DNA of 64,000 bases, taken from positions 1,272,001-1,336,000 of the forward strand of contig JACVTC010000029.1 in the NCBI GenBank assembly GCA_016946835.1. The letters are read 5' to 3'. Positions 10,571 through 21,737 of the stretch are shown here, piece after piece. The first letter of the stretch is position 1. The number at the start of each line of letters is the position of its first letter. The notes beneath the pieces are model-generated. The model did no database searches. It had not been told where the DNA came from and saw only the letters and a program-made list of their open reading frames with translations. Origin of the DNA: Neocallimastix lanati (nom. inval.). Its lineage: Eukaryota > Neocallimastigomycota > Neocallimastigomycetes > Neocallimastigales > Neocallimastigaceae. The translations under genes and the position numbers were made by a program.

Positions 10571-12628
10571 CTAATTCTCTGAAGTAGATTTCAAATTAAT
10601 ATTTTTATCATCAATATCTGTAAAAGTGACATTTTTATAATAACGATTCATGTATTTTTTAAAATAGGATACAACTTCATTTTGAATATCATCATTTTCA
10701 TTCAAAATATTAAATACATGGACTTTATCCATAATCTTTTGATCTATTGTGTTTTCAATATTTTTAAAGGATTCCTTAGTATTAAAAATAAAAATATCAC
10801 TAAATCCACTATTCAATTGATGAGTAATCCATTCCTTAATTTTTTTTGAATCAATTTTACTATCCTCTTTTTTAATAAAAGTACCAATAATATTTTTCAT
10901 ATTACTAAATATATTTTGAACTGGGGGACTAACACTAAGGTATTCCAGTTGCTTTTTTACAATCTCTAAAGACGATGGAATAGAAATACTCTCTTTTAAC
11001 TCTTTTAATTTTTCATCAGAACTAATGATCTTTTTCAATTCTTCTTCGGAATTCACCTGTCGAAATTCTTTATTAATGGAGGTATAATAATCTTCAAATT
11101 TAAATATTGATTTATTATTACTTCTTTCATGATTTAATTTTATGGATTTAATACCATAGGAGTGAGAAAAAACAATTCCATGTAATGAAGTGGATATCGT
11201 TAACGGACATTCATTGATTTTATCTAAAACGGATTCAATATCATTTGTTTTCATATTAATAACATTAACTTCAGTGGAATTGTAATCTTTCAAAAAATCA
11301 TAATCTTGCCAGTGGGATATGATACAGAGTTTATATTTCTTTTGAACTTGGGATTTATAAAGAAAAGAGGCTAAAAGTCCAGGATTGCAAGTTACAATCT
11401 TGGAAACATCGCCATATTTACTTAAAATATTCAAAGTTTTCTTGCCACCAACAGCATAATAATGTTTAAGGTTTTTAATAATTGGAATTTTTCCATTAGT
11501 AGCACTGCAGCCCCAAATATACTTGGCGTATTTTATTAGATCTAGAGATAAAATACTTCCCATTATGGCTATACTACTTCTTTTATTAATTTTTAATTTA
11601 TCTGCTAAATAAACTGCAAAATGGTCACCCGCATTAGGTTTACCATTCCAATGTATGATTGAGGGTTCATACATTTTATATTTATTATTTTCCAATTCAA
11701 TAAAATCAACATTTAGCTTTTTTTTAATATAACCTAATTTTTCAGATGTTGGTTTATTAATGTTGAAAAAGTATTCAAATCGTTTAAACGGTTCTTCCTG
11801 AGACATCAAATTTGTTGCATTGTCATAGTTATGTTCAATTCTTTTGAATTTTTGATTGATAAATTCATCTAAAGTTTTGGTCATATAATGTGCTAGGTAG
11901 GCATCTTCATACCTTTTATCTACATTTTTTCCTGTATTATTTAAATATTTTCCATAGATATTCACATCATAACAGTTAGTTCTGTCAAGATTTTTAGCAT
12001 AATGATGGGAGGTAACTCTAAATTTTTTTTTTCCTCTAAGTATTGGTTTACTAAGATGATTTCCTCTATATTTTGGAAATACTTCCTTTGTAATTCTTTC
12101 ATAGATAGGTATTGTAATATTTTGTTTTATTTCATCATTATCACCATAGAGATGCCATTCAAATTTAATTTGTTCCGCTTTTTCAAATACCTTTTGGGAT
12201 AAGAAATCTTTAATCGTTTTAAACTTCTTAATAACAAAAAATTCATCAAGATCAATAAATCCATACCAGTCATATTTAGTATAATTTTCATTTATAAACT
12301 TATTATAGGAAACCCTTTGAAAATCTTTGTGTACTCCCGGTACTTTGATGATATGAATTTTAGGAAGGATATCTTTATCAATTCTACTTTCGATGGGTTC
12401 ATAATCTTCATCATTATTATCAAAGATATAAATATCATCAAAACCTAAATTTAAATGATATCGACACCAATCATTAACATAATCATTTTCCATTTTAGCT
12501 ATGGAACATATAGCAGTTTTCATAGAAGTCTTGTTTACCTCTTTGTTTTCATGTCCATTTTCTGAATATACATAGGAAACATTTATAAAGAATAATAATA
12601 ATTGAAAAATAAAATATCTTATAATCAT
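10571..12628 (-). CDS. GT2/GT92-like glycosyltransferase fused to polysaccharide pyruvyl transferase-like domain
   Basis: One frame of 685 codons. Residues 1-22 form a signal peptide or signal anchor (IIRYFIFQLLLFFINVSYVY). Residues about 37-285 match the Glyco_tranf_2_4/GT92-like fold: AICSIAKMEN-x(3)-VNDWCRYHLN-x-GFDDIYIFDN, and GFIDLDEFF at 123-131 with the metal-binding DLD at 126-128. Residues about 322-565 resemble polysaccharide pyruvyl transferases (WcaK/CsaB type): GDHFAVYLADKL and TISTSLHGIVFSHSYGIKS at 478-496. The likely role is building or decorating a cell-surface glycan in the secretory pathway; the donor sugar cannot be read. Residues about 597-675 repeat the first half of the GT domain in decayed form (EWITHQLNSGFSDIFIFN... 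then FTDIDD). A TATA-like TATATATAAATAAA lies directly upstream of the start. The neighbouring genes are unrelated. Confidence 0.85.
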   Translation of the reverse strand: MIIRYFIFQLLLFFINVSYVYSENGHENKEVNKTSMKTAICSIAKMENDYVNDWCRYHLNLGFDDIYIFDNNDEDYEPIESRIDKDILPKIHIIKVPGVHKDFQRVSYNKFINENYTKYDWYGFIDLDEFFVIKKFKTIKDFLSQKVFEKAEQIKFEWHLYGDNDEIKQNITIPIYERITKEVFPKYRGNHLSKPILRGKKKFRVTSHHYAKNLDRTNCYDVNIYGKYLNNTGKNVDKRYEDAYLAHYMTKTLDEFINQKFKRIEHNYDNATNLMSQEEPFKRFEYFFNINKPTSEKLGYIKKKLNVDFIELENNKYKMYEPSIIHWNGKPNAGDHFAVYLADKLKINKRSSIAIMGSILSLDLIKYAKYIWGCSATNGKIPIIKNLKHYYAVGGKKTLNILSKYGDVSKIVTCNPGLLASFLYKSQVQKKYKLCIISHWQDYDFLKDYNSTEVNVINMKTNDIESVLDKINECPLTISTSLHGIVFSHSYGIKSIKLNHERSNNKSIFKFEDYYTSINKEFRQVNSEEELKKIISSDEKLKELKESISIPSSLEIVKKQLEYLSVSPPVQNIFSNMKNIIGTFIKKEDSKIDSKKIKEWITHQLNSGFSDIFIFNTKESFKNIENTIDQKIMDKVHVFNILNENDDIQNEVVSYFKKYMNRYYKNVTFTDIDDKNINLKSTSEN

Positions 12629-14450
12629 TTATATATATAAATAAATAACACTCTAATTATAAAAATGTTTTAATTGAAAACAAAATAAATAAAAAACAAA
12701 GATTAAATTTTTTTATTTATATTAATTTTTTTATTTCTATTAATTTTTTTATTTCTATTAATTTTTTTTTTATTTTTTCTTTTTTTTCTTTAAAAATACT
12801 AAATAAAAAATATATATTTTTTTTAAATTAATAATTCTCATTGCATATATTTGAATTGTTTAATTAATTATATTAATTTAAAAATGTCTCATTATGAGGT
12901 ACTTTTTTTTTCTTAATAAAAAATATTTTAAATATATAGTTTTTTTTTTTAATAGTTAACCTGTAAAAAAAATATTAATTAAAATTTTATAATTGATAAA
13001 ATATTATTAATAATTGATATGGTTCAGTTAAAAAATTAACTTTAAACACATAAAGAGAGGTTTTAAGTATAGTTTTCTTTTTAAGATCTTTTTATTTATT
13101 TATTATATGTTTATGAACTATTTAGCTCTTTGAGTAATTGAACATTTTTTTGTACTATTTATACTTTATCTTAATTATAAATTTTATATTATTATAACAT
13201 ATGATTTTTACTATGAAATATATAAATTATATTAAGGAGTAAACATCAGGTGTTATAATAATATTCTCTAATAAAATTCCTATTCTTAATAAATGTTATA
13301 AAATTACTATTTTTCTATATGAACTATAATAAAATATTTCCTAAACTCTAATTAATATATTTTTTCCTATTTACTATTTATCTATTTGTTTTACATTAAT
13401 TTCTTACATTTTGTATCCATTAATTTCATTTAATACGTAACTATTATTTACATTTATATTTTATAATTATTTTATGATATTTTTACACATTTTCTTATTT
13501 TATTATCATTTCATATCATAATGTTTTAACAATTATAAATTATATGTTTAAAATATATATATTTACAATTTATGGAATTAAAATTTTTTACATAATATTT
13601 AATTTTGTTGAATATTATTTCAGATTAACATTAACGTTTAATTAAAAAAATTTTTTTTTTTTTCCTATAAATAGAATTAATAAAAAATTTTTTTTTCCTA
13701 TAAATAGAATATAAAAAAATTTTTTTTTTTCTTATTATTTTATTTAATAAATTTATAATCTTCTAGGAAAAGGTTTATAAATAACCAATATAAAGAAGTT
13801 ACTTTTTAAAAAATTAAATGTTCCATAAAAGAGCCATTAATTTTATTAAACTCTTAATTTTTTTTTATATGAAAAATAAAGAATGGGGATCATGAATTTA
13901 GAAAAAAGGATTGAAAAAAATTTTCATTCAATCCAATTAATGACATTTATAGTTTATAATTTTTTTTTTTTTTTTTTAATATAATTTATTTTAAAATATA
14001 AAAAAAATAAAAAATTTTTAAGTCTTTTTAAAGTTTATTTGGATAGAATTTTTTTTATATATATAATTTGATTTAAAAGAAATAATGAAGATTTGAATTT
14101 ATGTCAACTTCAGAATTTGAATCAAATCAGATTAATTAAACAATTAAATCTATTTATTTTTAAAAATTCAATAATTTCAAATTATTCCTATAAAAAGATA
14201 TCAAAATTAATAAATAAAATTATAATTAACAAATGTTTAAAAAAATAATGTTTAAAAAAAAAAAAAAAAGAAAATTTACTCAATTTAATAGTAAATAAAT
14301 ATTTAATTTTTAAACTTTTATGTATTTAATTTTAAAGATATATCTTCTTAGTATTTTTTTTAAAATAATAATAAAATAATATTTTACGTTAAAATAATAA
14401 TAAAATAATATATTAGAATATGTGAATTTATGTTTTAAATTTAGTTATCA
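12629..14450. other. AT-rich intergenic DNA
   Basis: No coding signal is seen. A TTTTTATTTCTATTAA-type unit is repeated at 12720-12770. A block with TTTTCCTATAAATAGAAT recurs at 13660-13680 and 13693-13710. Confidence 0.5.
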
Positions 14451-14979
14451 CAAATATTGTTAAGCCACATTTAAGATATATATAAATACATGTAATTGTA
14501 TCCATTTTACATAAGCCTTAATCTATTAGGAAATAAGATTTATATCTTATTAAGTAAACTTTATTTATTAATTATGAAGAGTTACATGTTTTTTTATACT
14601 AAGAGTTTCATTGATCTTAAGAGGATTCTCTGAAAGATGAATCCTGTGCCAAACAAAATATTATGTTAATAAGAAAATTATTGAAAATTCTAACCCTTAT
14701 AATTTAACCAATCCCTACTATATAAAAATTTTTTTTTTTTTAGGATATAAATTCAAAATTTTGAAATCTTGAAATTGAGATTTAAAATTTAAATCATTAA
14801 GTGAAGTATTTCTTATTTTATTGAATAAATATCGAAATGCTTTGAAGATTAGAAATAATGAAATAATTTAATATTAGATGAATTATGATATGATTTTCTT
14901 CGGATAAATGAAAATATAAATAATTTGAATTTAAAATTTTAAAATTTTAAATACATGAATTTTTATATTTTGCCATTTA

Positions 14980-16290
14980 AGAGTATGTGATAAATATGAA
15001 AATATAAAAATTATGAATATTACTAAAGAAACTGAAAATGCCAAATTCAAAAGGGAAACACCAGAAAAATTTATACTTCTGAATGTTTAATTGAATATTA
15101 TTATGGATACTGATATTAATGGAATATTGGAAACTATATTTAAAGTATTGAAGAGTACATATAAAGAGTATGTTGAAATTTTAAATGATCTCATGAGATC
15201 AGAAAGATACGAGGACAGTAATCCTACATTATATAGTAGGTTTATATCATATACTCTAAATAAATATATAGTATTATTATATTACCATAAATCTCAAGGA
15301 CATATTGCTTATGTAATAGGAGATAGAGCAGTTCATTCATGTACTGAATCTGGAAAATGAGCAGATGCAATAGTTTCAACAGCTTTCCTAAAATGACCTG
15401 TAAATTTACTTACAAATCTACTACTTCATTTTGAATTTGCTTGTAATCTTGCTCACCATAATATAAAAAGATTCAATAGAGTATGCAATCCTACGATACA
15501 AAGTGATACAAATATAATAGATAATGAAATTGATATTAACGATATTATTATTAATAATTAAGATTTAATTGATGCAGTATATTTTAATAAAGATGGAAAT
15601 ATATATGATGATTCAAAAAAGAAAAAGAATCATTTTGAACTTCCCTATTGATACTGATATCAAAGACTTAGTAAACGTCATAATAGAACAATCTAGTGAT
15701 CTTATAAAACAAATCATTATACCTTCCAAAGATAATATCCTAGAAACAATACCTGAAAAAAGAATAATCGATTTATATCAATTTTGACTGAAGATCATGT
15801 AATATCATTATACTATCATCAAACTGAAATTCATTCTATAACCTCAGAAGAACATAAACAGTAGGACAAGCATGCACAGATCCTGGAACTTGGGCTGTTT
15901 CAGTTGCTACGAAATCATCTTTTAGTAAAAGATAATAAAACTTCATATATTCTCAATGATGGTAGATGTAATGAAAATATTGACAGTATTGTTAATACAA
16001 ACAAAAATGAAAATAGTAGTTGTGATAATGGAGACTACGGTTATATCATATATGACAAAGAAGGAAAGATACTAGACTCTAAACCTATAAATAGAAGTAG
16101 AAGTTTCCGATGACCCCTCAGAAACAAAAATTAATGATGATCAACTTTATAATAAGTAAAACCAAAAAAATAAAATATAATAAATAAAAAAAAAAAAAAT
16201 CGATCAGGTTATGGATTAGAATTGGAATTGGAATTTTTGTTATAATAATTTTAATTATTATAATTGCCTGTTGTTTTAAACATTAATAGA
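14980..16290 (+). pseudogene. Broken gene for a C-terminally anchored membrane protein with a duplicated domain
   Basis: Open pieces at 15091-15360, 15569-15787 and 15904-16113 have natural composition and belong to one locus, with several interruptions. Two pieces are internally homologous: KYIVLLYYHKSQGHIAYVIG with AVHSCTESGK (about 15260-15360) and HVISLYYHQTEIHSIT with ACTDPGTWAVSVAT (about 15795-15920), so the ancestral protein had a repeated YYH...C-T-x-x-G-x-W-A domain. The Trp codon of the second copy (TGG) is a TGA in the first. At 16206-16283 one frame ends in a hydrophobic helix and a short tail (IGIGIFVIIILIIIIACCFKH), a C-terminal transmembrane anchor. The family is not recognised. 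The 3' flank is shared with an unrelated locus at 27.3-29.2 kb. Confidence 0.55.
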
Positions 16291-16299
16291 AATAAAATT

Positions 16300-17045
16300 T
16301 TCTCGTATAATGATTTTCCAAAATTTTCAATATTTATAAAATATAAAGAATTACTCCTTATGACACTTTATAAAATATCCATTTAAATTACCATATATTT
16401 AATTCCATACTCAAAACTATAAAAACTTGTGGACAGAGAAAAGAAAAGAAAAATAGAATATGTAAATATCATGTTTAAAATATACAATAATATATATCCT
16501 ACATAAAGAGGTTAATCACACACGCACACATTAAATCTTCTTAAATTCCAAAATAATAGTAGAATATAAAACATTAATTTATAATTAACTTAGAATTGAT
16601 ATATAATAAATTATTTATAAATGAAAGAAATTATAATTAACTTGAGGTTAATTATTCTCTCAAAAATATTGCACAAATATATAGTATATTATTAAACAGT
16701 GAAACACGTATACTTAATTTTAAAGTCTTATCCATAGATAATAGATATTAAGAATTATAAAGGATGGTGTATGATCTACATATATTTGATAGGGTTCCAT
16801 CGACAGTGGTATAACACCTTTTTTGAAAGGGCTCCAGTTTAATTTTGATGACTATGATACAACATAAATATTTATATATATTAATAACATTCTTGGAATG
16901 TTCGTGATGCCGACATATTACAGAAGCAGTGGTTGAAGTAAGACTCCTCATATTACCTTTAAATATTATGTATTTTTTTTTCCCCCTGACTAATTGGTTT
17001 ATATTCAATTTAACAGAGCTGACAATTTACAATAATACTTCAAAA
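16300..17045 (+). repeat. Shared 3'-flank repeat, copy 1
   Basis: Bases about 16310-16722 match the minus strand of 27273-27690 with scattered substitutions. Landmarks are CTCAAAACTATAAA, GTTAATCACACACGCACAC, GAGGTTAATTATTCTC and CAGTGAAACACGTATACTTA. A second, weaker block (about 16790-17040) matches the minus strand of about 26750-26985: GGTTCCATCGACAGTGGTAT against GATTCCATCAACAATGGTAT. Homology starts just after the stop codon at 16281-16283, so this is a repeated 3' UTR/flank. The 86-codon open stretch on the minus strand at 16748-17008 lies in this repeat and is not believed to be a gene. Confidence 0.75.
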
Positions 17046-17633
17046 TATAATGAAGTGTTATTAATAAATTAAATAATAAATAATTAATATTTATAAGTTA
17101 ACATTATTGAAAATATAACTTCTTTGAATAATAAATAAATTTTTATGTAATTATTTATAAAATAAATTTTATGTGAAATTAATAGTTTTATATTTATTAT
17201 AAAAAAATAAACAAAACTTTCTTTATAATTTTTTATTAAATCTTTCTTAAAAGTTAGAAATTAAATATAACTTTGGAATAACATTATGATATTAATAAAT
17301 ATATTATATTGTTATAAATAATAATTATAATTATTATAATATGTGAAACATACGAAATAAGTGACGTGACATATTTATTAAAAAACATATTAAATAACTT
17401 ATTGAAACATATTTAATACATATCAAATATATTAATGCATATTATAATAAATTATATTTAAAAGCCACAATTTAAACATATAAATATATGTAATTCGTAT
17501 TAGTTTAATTCTTTATTTAATAATATAAGTAACTTTTTAATTAATAAAATGGACATAATAATATAAGTAACTCTTTTATCATAAAATTTATTAATAAAAT
17601 GGACATAATTATAAACAATAAATTCCTTACTTC

Positions 17634-17668
<35 letters not shown>

Positions 17669-18232
17669 TAATAGTTAACTATTGAAAACTTCTAAATATC
17701 TATTCAACATTTAAAAATCTTTTTTAAATTTTATTTATCACATATTATTAAAAAAGAGAAAAAAAAAATTTAGTTTTCCATTAAAACATAAAAATCTCTA
17801 TTATTAAAGGTTACCTTTTGAATATATATTAAAATATTTAAACTGAATAATTTGCAAAAAGAAAAATGATTATTATTTTGATTTAAATAATTAAAGGTTA
17901 ACTTATGGATATTATTATTTTGAATTAAATAAGTTTAGTGATAACATTAAAATAAAAATAAAAATAAAATAAAATAAAATAAAATAAAATAAAATGAAAT
18001 TACTGCTTTTGTGAAATTCACTAATTAAATTAAAATGAATATTTCAAAATTTCAAATGATAATCAATATATTAATATATATTTTGGAAAAATTTGTTTAT
18101 TAAATATAATATATATATTATTTTTTTTTTTATTTTTTTTTATTTTTTTTATATTTTTTTTTTATTTTTTTTTTTATTTTTTTTATTTTTTATTTATTTA
18201 TTTTATATTAATAACTTATATTATATTATATT
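17046..18232. other. AT-rich DNA upstream of ankyrin gene
   Basis: No gene is seen. It contains (AAT)n at 17634-17667, two copies of TAATATAAGTAACT-TTT with AATAAAATGGACATAAT (17520-17610), an AAAAT pentamer run at 17951-17995 and a T-rich promoter-like tract at 18118-18200 just before the start codon. A TGACGTGACA motif lies at 17362-17371. Confidence 0.5.
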
Positions 18233-19948
18233 ATGTTATATAGTATATTCGATATGAATGACGATATACCGATATTTAGTAATAATACAGATCAGACAAA
18301 TATTCCAGGTTTTATATTCACATTTCCAAACAATAATGGGCCAGAGAATCCTCTATTAATACAATCTTCTGAAGAAAAATTTACACAAGCAAATGACTTA
18401 GAAAATGCCAATAATAATTCCCTACAAAAAGCTTTTCTTACTTATATTAATTCAAAAAATCAGGCAACAGACCTTCTTCTATGGGCTGCAAAATCCAACC
18501 AGCCGAACATGATCCATTACCTAATCGGGAATAATGTAAATATTAATGAATCAATCAACAGTCAAAATTCTTTGTATCAAGCAGTTTCCAATGGAAATTT
18601 AGATTTAGCTGATGATTTGATTCAAAATGGAGCTCATTTCAATGGAAATGATAAAGAAAATCTTTTATATAATGCAATTAAAACGGAAAAATTAGAGATT
18701 GTTCAATATTTAGTAAAAAAAGGAGCAAATATTGATTACAAAATTAAAAATCTGTCATTCTTAGATGTGGCAGTTCGTATTAAAAATTTTAATATTATAA
18801 AATATTTGATAGAAAACAATGCCGAATTATATAATGTACCGAAATACACACTCATATCATATATTATTGAAAATAATAGTCTGGAACTTGTTAAACGTTA
18901 TATTGAAAAGGGAATGAATGTCAATTTCATGGACAATTACAAACGGACTCTTCTTCATAAAGCTGTTTTATTTAACAAATTTGATATTGTTAAATATTTG
19001 GTTAATAATGAAGCTATAAATATTAATGCTCAAGATATAAACCAATATACACCTTTGCTATTAGCAGTTGAAAAATCGTTGATTAATATTGCCGAACTCT
19101 TGATCAAAAAATCTATTGAAAAGGATAACACCGGTAACACTTTAAATATAATGGGGAATGAAATAATAAACAATACAAATACAAATAATGGCTTTGGCAT
19201 TAATTGTAGAAATTTTTTCAGTTTTCAGAATAATATTAATAATCAAATTTCCAAAACACCCCTTTATGAAGCAAGTAAAAATGGATCTTTTGATATTGTA
19301 AAGTTACTAGTAGAAAATAAAGCTTCTCTCAATAAAAAAGCAAGTAATGGTATCTCTCCCATAAATATTGCTTTCCAAAATGATTACATAGATATCGTAA
19401 AATACCTAATAGAGCAGGGAGCGGATATTAATTCCATAGATAATGATGGAAGAAGTCTCATTAACAAAGTAGTGGAGAAAAATTCAAACGGTTCAGCTGC
19501 TTTGGTAGAGTATCTGATTGAAAAAGGAGCAAAAATTAATAAACAGTCAAAGGATGGATGGACTCCATTACATGAAGCTGTACAGGTTGGTAATAAGGAA
19601 GTGGTTCAGATTTTAATAAACCATGATGCATTTGTTAATGCAAAAGATAAATCGTTACAATGGACACCTTTGCATGAGGCTAGCTTGAACGGAGATTTAG
19701 TTATATTTAAATTATTAGTAGAAAACAATGCTGACATTGATGCTACTGATGTTAATGGTTTAACACCAAGATTTATAGTAGAAAAGAGCAATTTTACAAA
19801 TATTTTAGCTTATTTAAAGAATAAGTCAGCACCATTCACTTCAACATTATTAAATGCACATAACAAGACAATTCAAAAGAGGAAAACTATATTAGCAATC
19901 AAGAATTCACAAGCTACTAACTCTTCCCAAAGACAGCACAGAAGGTAA
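18233..19948 (+). CDS. Ankyrin-repeat protein
   Basis: One frame of 571 codons. About twelve ankyrin repeats span residues 80-545; the last ones are canonical (GWTPLHEAVQVGNKEVVQIL, WTPLHEASLNGDL, DIDATDVNGLTP). An Asn-rich insertion of about 55 residues (roughly 300-345) splits the array. The N-terminal 70 residues are polar. The C-terminus is basic and Gln/Arg-rich (QATNSSQRQHRR). No signal peptide or membrane helix is seen, so it is likely an intracellular binding protein. A Met eight codons in (18254) could be the real start. The stop codon overlaps a splice-donor-like G/GTAAAT, so a further short 3' exon cannot be excluded. It is more canonical than the giant ankyrin protein at 1.2-7.0 kb, and the two need not be close paralogues. 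Confidence 0.92.
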   Translation: MLYSIFDMNDDIPIFSNNTDQTNIPGFIFTFPNNNGPENPLLIQSSEEKFTQANDLENANNNSLQKAFLTYINSKNQATDLLLWAAKSNQPNMIHYLIGNNVNINESINSQNSLYQAVSNGNLDLADDLIQNGAHFNGNDKENLLYNAIKTEKLEIVQYLVKKGANIDYKIKNLSFLDVAVRIKNFNIIKYLIENNAELYNVPKYTLISYIIENNSLELVKRYIEKGMNVNFMDNYKRTLLHKAVLFNKFDIVKYLVNNEAININAQDINQYTPLLLAVEKSLINIAELLIKKSIEKDNTGNTLNIMGNEIINNTNTNNGFGINCRNFFSFQNNINNQISKTPLYEASKNGSFDIVKLLVENKASLNKKASNGISPINIAFQNDYIDIVKYLIEQGADINSIDNDGRSLINKVVEKNSNGSAALVEYLIEKGAKINKQSKDGWTPLHEAVQVGNKEVVQILINHDAFVNAKDKSLQWTPLHEASLNGDLVIFKLLVENNADIDATDVNGLTPRFIVEKSNFTNILAYLKNKSAPFTSTLLNAHNKTIQKRKTILAIKNSQATNSSQRQHRR

Positions 19949-21737
19949 ATTTATTTAAAAAGTTTAAAAAAAATTTTTTTTGAATTGTTGAAATATTATA
20001 TATATCCAATTTGAAACCGAAATATATAGCCCAACAATTCAATAAGAGGCAATCATATCTTTTTTGAGGAGAAATAATTTGAATACCCTCGTTTTTGTGA
20101 GGAAGAGCTGAAAAAATTTGCCTCTGAATCAATCCATTTCTTTTCAGAATAGTACCTATGATATCTCCTTTTGTATGAGATTATACAATGAAAGTCTATA
20201 AAAGATTTTATCAATTAATTAGTTTAATTATTTCAGCAATAAAAATTAATATAATTTAATAAGTATACTATGTATATTAATAGTATATTATTAATAGAAA
20301 TTATTAATAATTTCAATTTGTATTTTTAATATTTATTTTATGGTTTTTATTATGTATATTTTTATATTAATTTACAAATGATTTTTTTTTTTTTTGAAAA
20401 TTAAAGTTTAAGGCAAGTTTAAGGCATTAATTATGTTATAAACTTAAAACTATATCATAAACTACAGTATATATAATTATCATTTTTAAAAACTTTTAAA
20501 ATAATATATTATTATATAAGACTATAGTCATTTATACAATATAATTTGCCATATACTATTTCTAAAAATCTATATATTATTACTATAAATCTATATACTA
20601 CAAGTCTATAACAATAACAAATCAATGACTTACTTTAAATATTAATAAAGTATTATTATATATTAAACATACATTACATATTATACTATGTTATATATAC
20701 ATTAATTAAAATTTAATGGAGTAACAACCATACTACCAATAATATTTGAGCATGTATTAGAATAGTAATATATAACTAACATATAATATTGTATCTCAAA
20801 AAAAAAAAAAAAAAAGTCTTCTTATAATAAAACTACATAATAAATAAAAAATAAAATAATTATTAATAAATAAAAATGATTTAATGTTTCAATAATTTAA
20901 TATTTTATTTTTAATTTGTATGTATTCAAATTAATAATTTTAATAAAGAATTGTTAAATATAAAAAAATATTTTTTAAAAATTTTAAAAACTTTGAAAAA
21001 AATGTTTATTAATTGTTTATTAATTATATGGTACGTAAAAAATAAAAAATACGAATTAAATAAAATAAAAGTTCCAATTTAGAATATAAATATATATATA
21101 TAATCTAAATGAATGTGGACCTTACCAATAAAAATTAATAATTTAATTTTTAATTTGAATTATTTATCATTTATTTTTAAATATTAATATTTTAAAGTTC
21201 AAAATTAATATTAAAATTTTAATTTAAAAAATAATAATTTTTAAAAATTTTATTAAAAAAAGTTTTTTTATCATATTTTTATTTTTATTTTGTTAAAATA
21301 GTTTTTTTTTTTTTTTTTATAAAAAATATTGATTTTATAATTTTATTATATATAAATTGTATTAATTAATATTAAAAATTATAATTGGTGAATAAAAATT
21401 AAAATTAAAATATATTAATTATAATTTCTCCTCAAAAGATATTTAATTTATATTTGTTAATAATTTTTTATAAAAAAAAATATAAATTTTAAATAATAAA
21501 TTTTTATTATAATTTTTTTTATAATGAAGTAGTAAAAACAATTTATTATATTTTGCTCAAATTTAAAATTTTTTTTTTTTTTAGGATCTTTTCATATTAA
21601 ATAATTAAAAATCTTATGTATATTTAAAAATTAAACTACTAATTAAAAAAAAAAAAATTAATTCTATCTGTCTATAATTTATTTTTTAAATTTTATAATA
21701 TGATAATAATAAAAATTTTATATTTTAATGTTTTATT
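19949..21737. other. Intergenic DNA
   Basis: Bases 20040-20190 are less AT-biased than their surroundings and read open on the minus strand for 71 codons (19917-20132), but the frame overlaps the ankyrin gene end and has no recognisable motif. The rest is AT-rich with a poly-A at 20798-20815. No gene is called. Confidence 0.5.

Noticed and set aside
16748-17008. 86-codon minus-strand frame as a gene
   Set aside because: It lies inside a repeat shared with 26.75-26.99 kb, where it is not open, and it has no recognisable motif.
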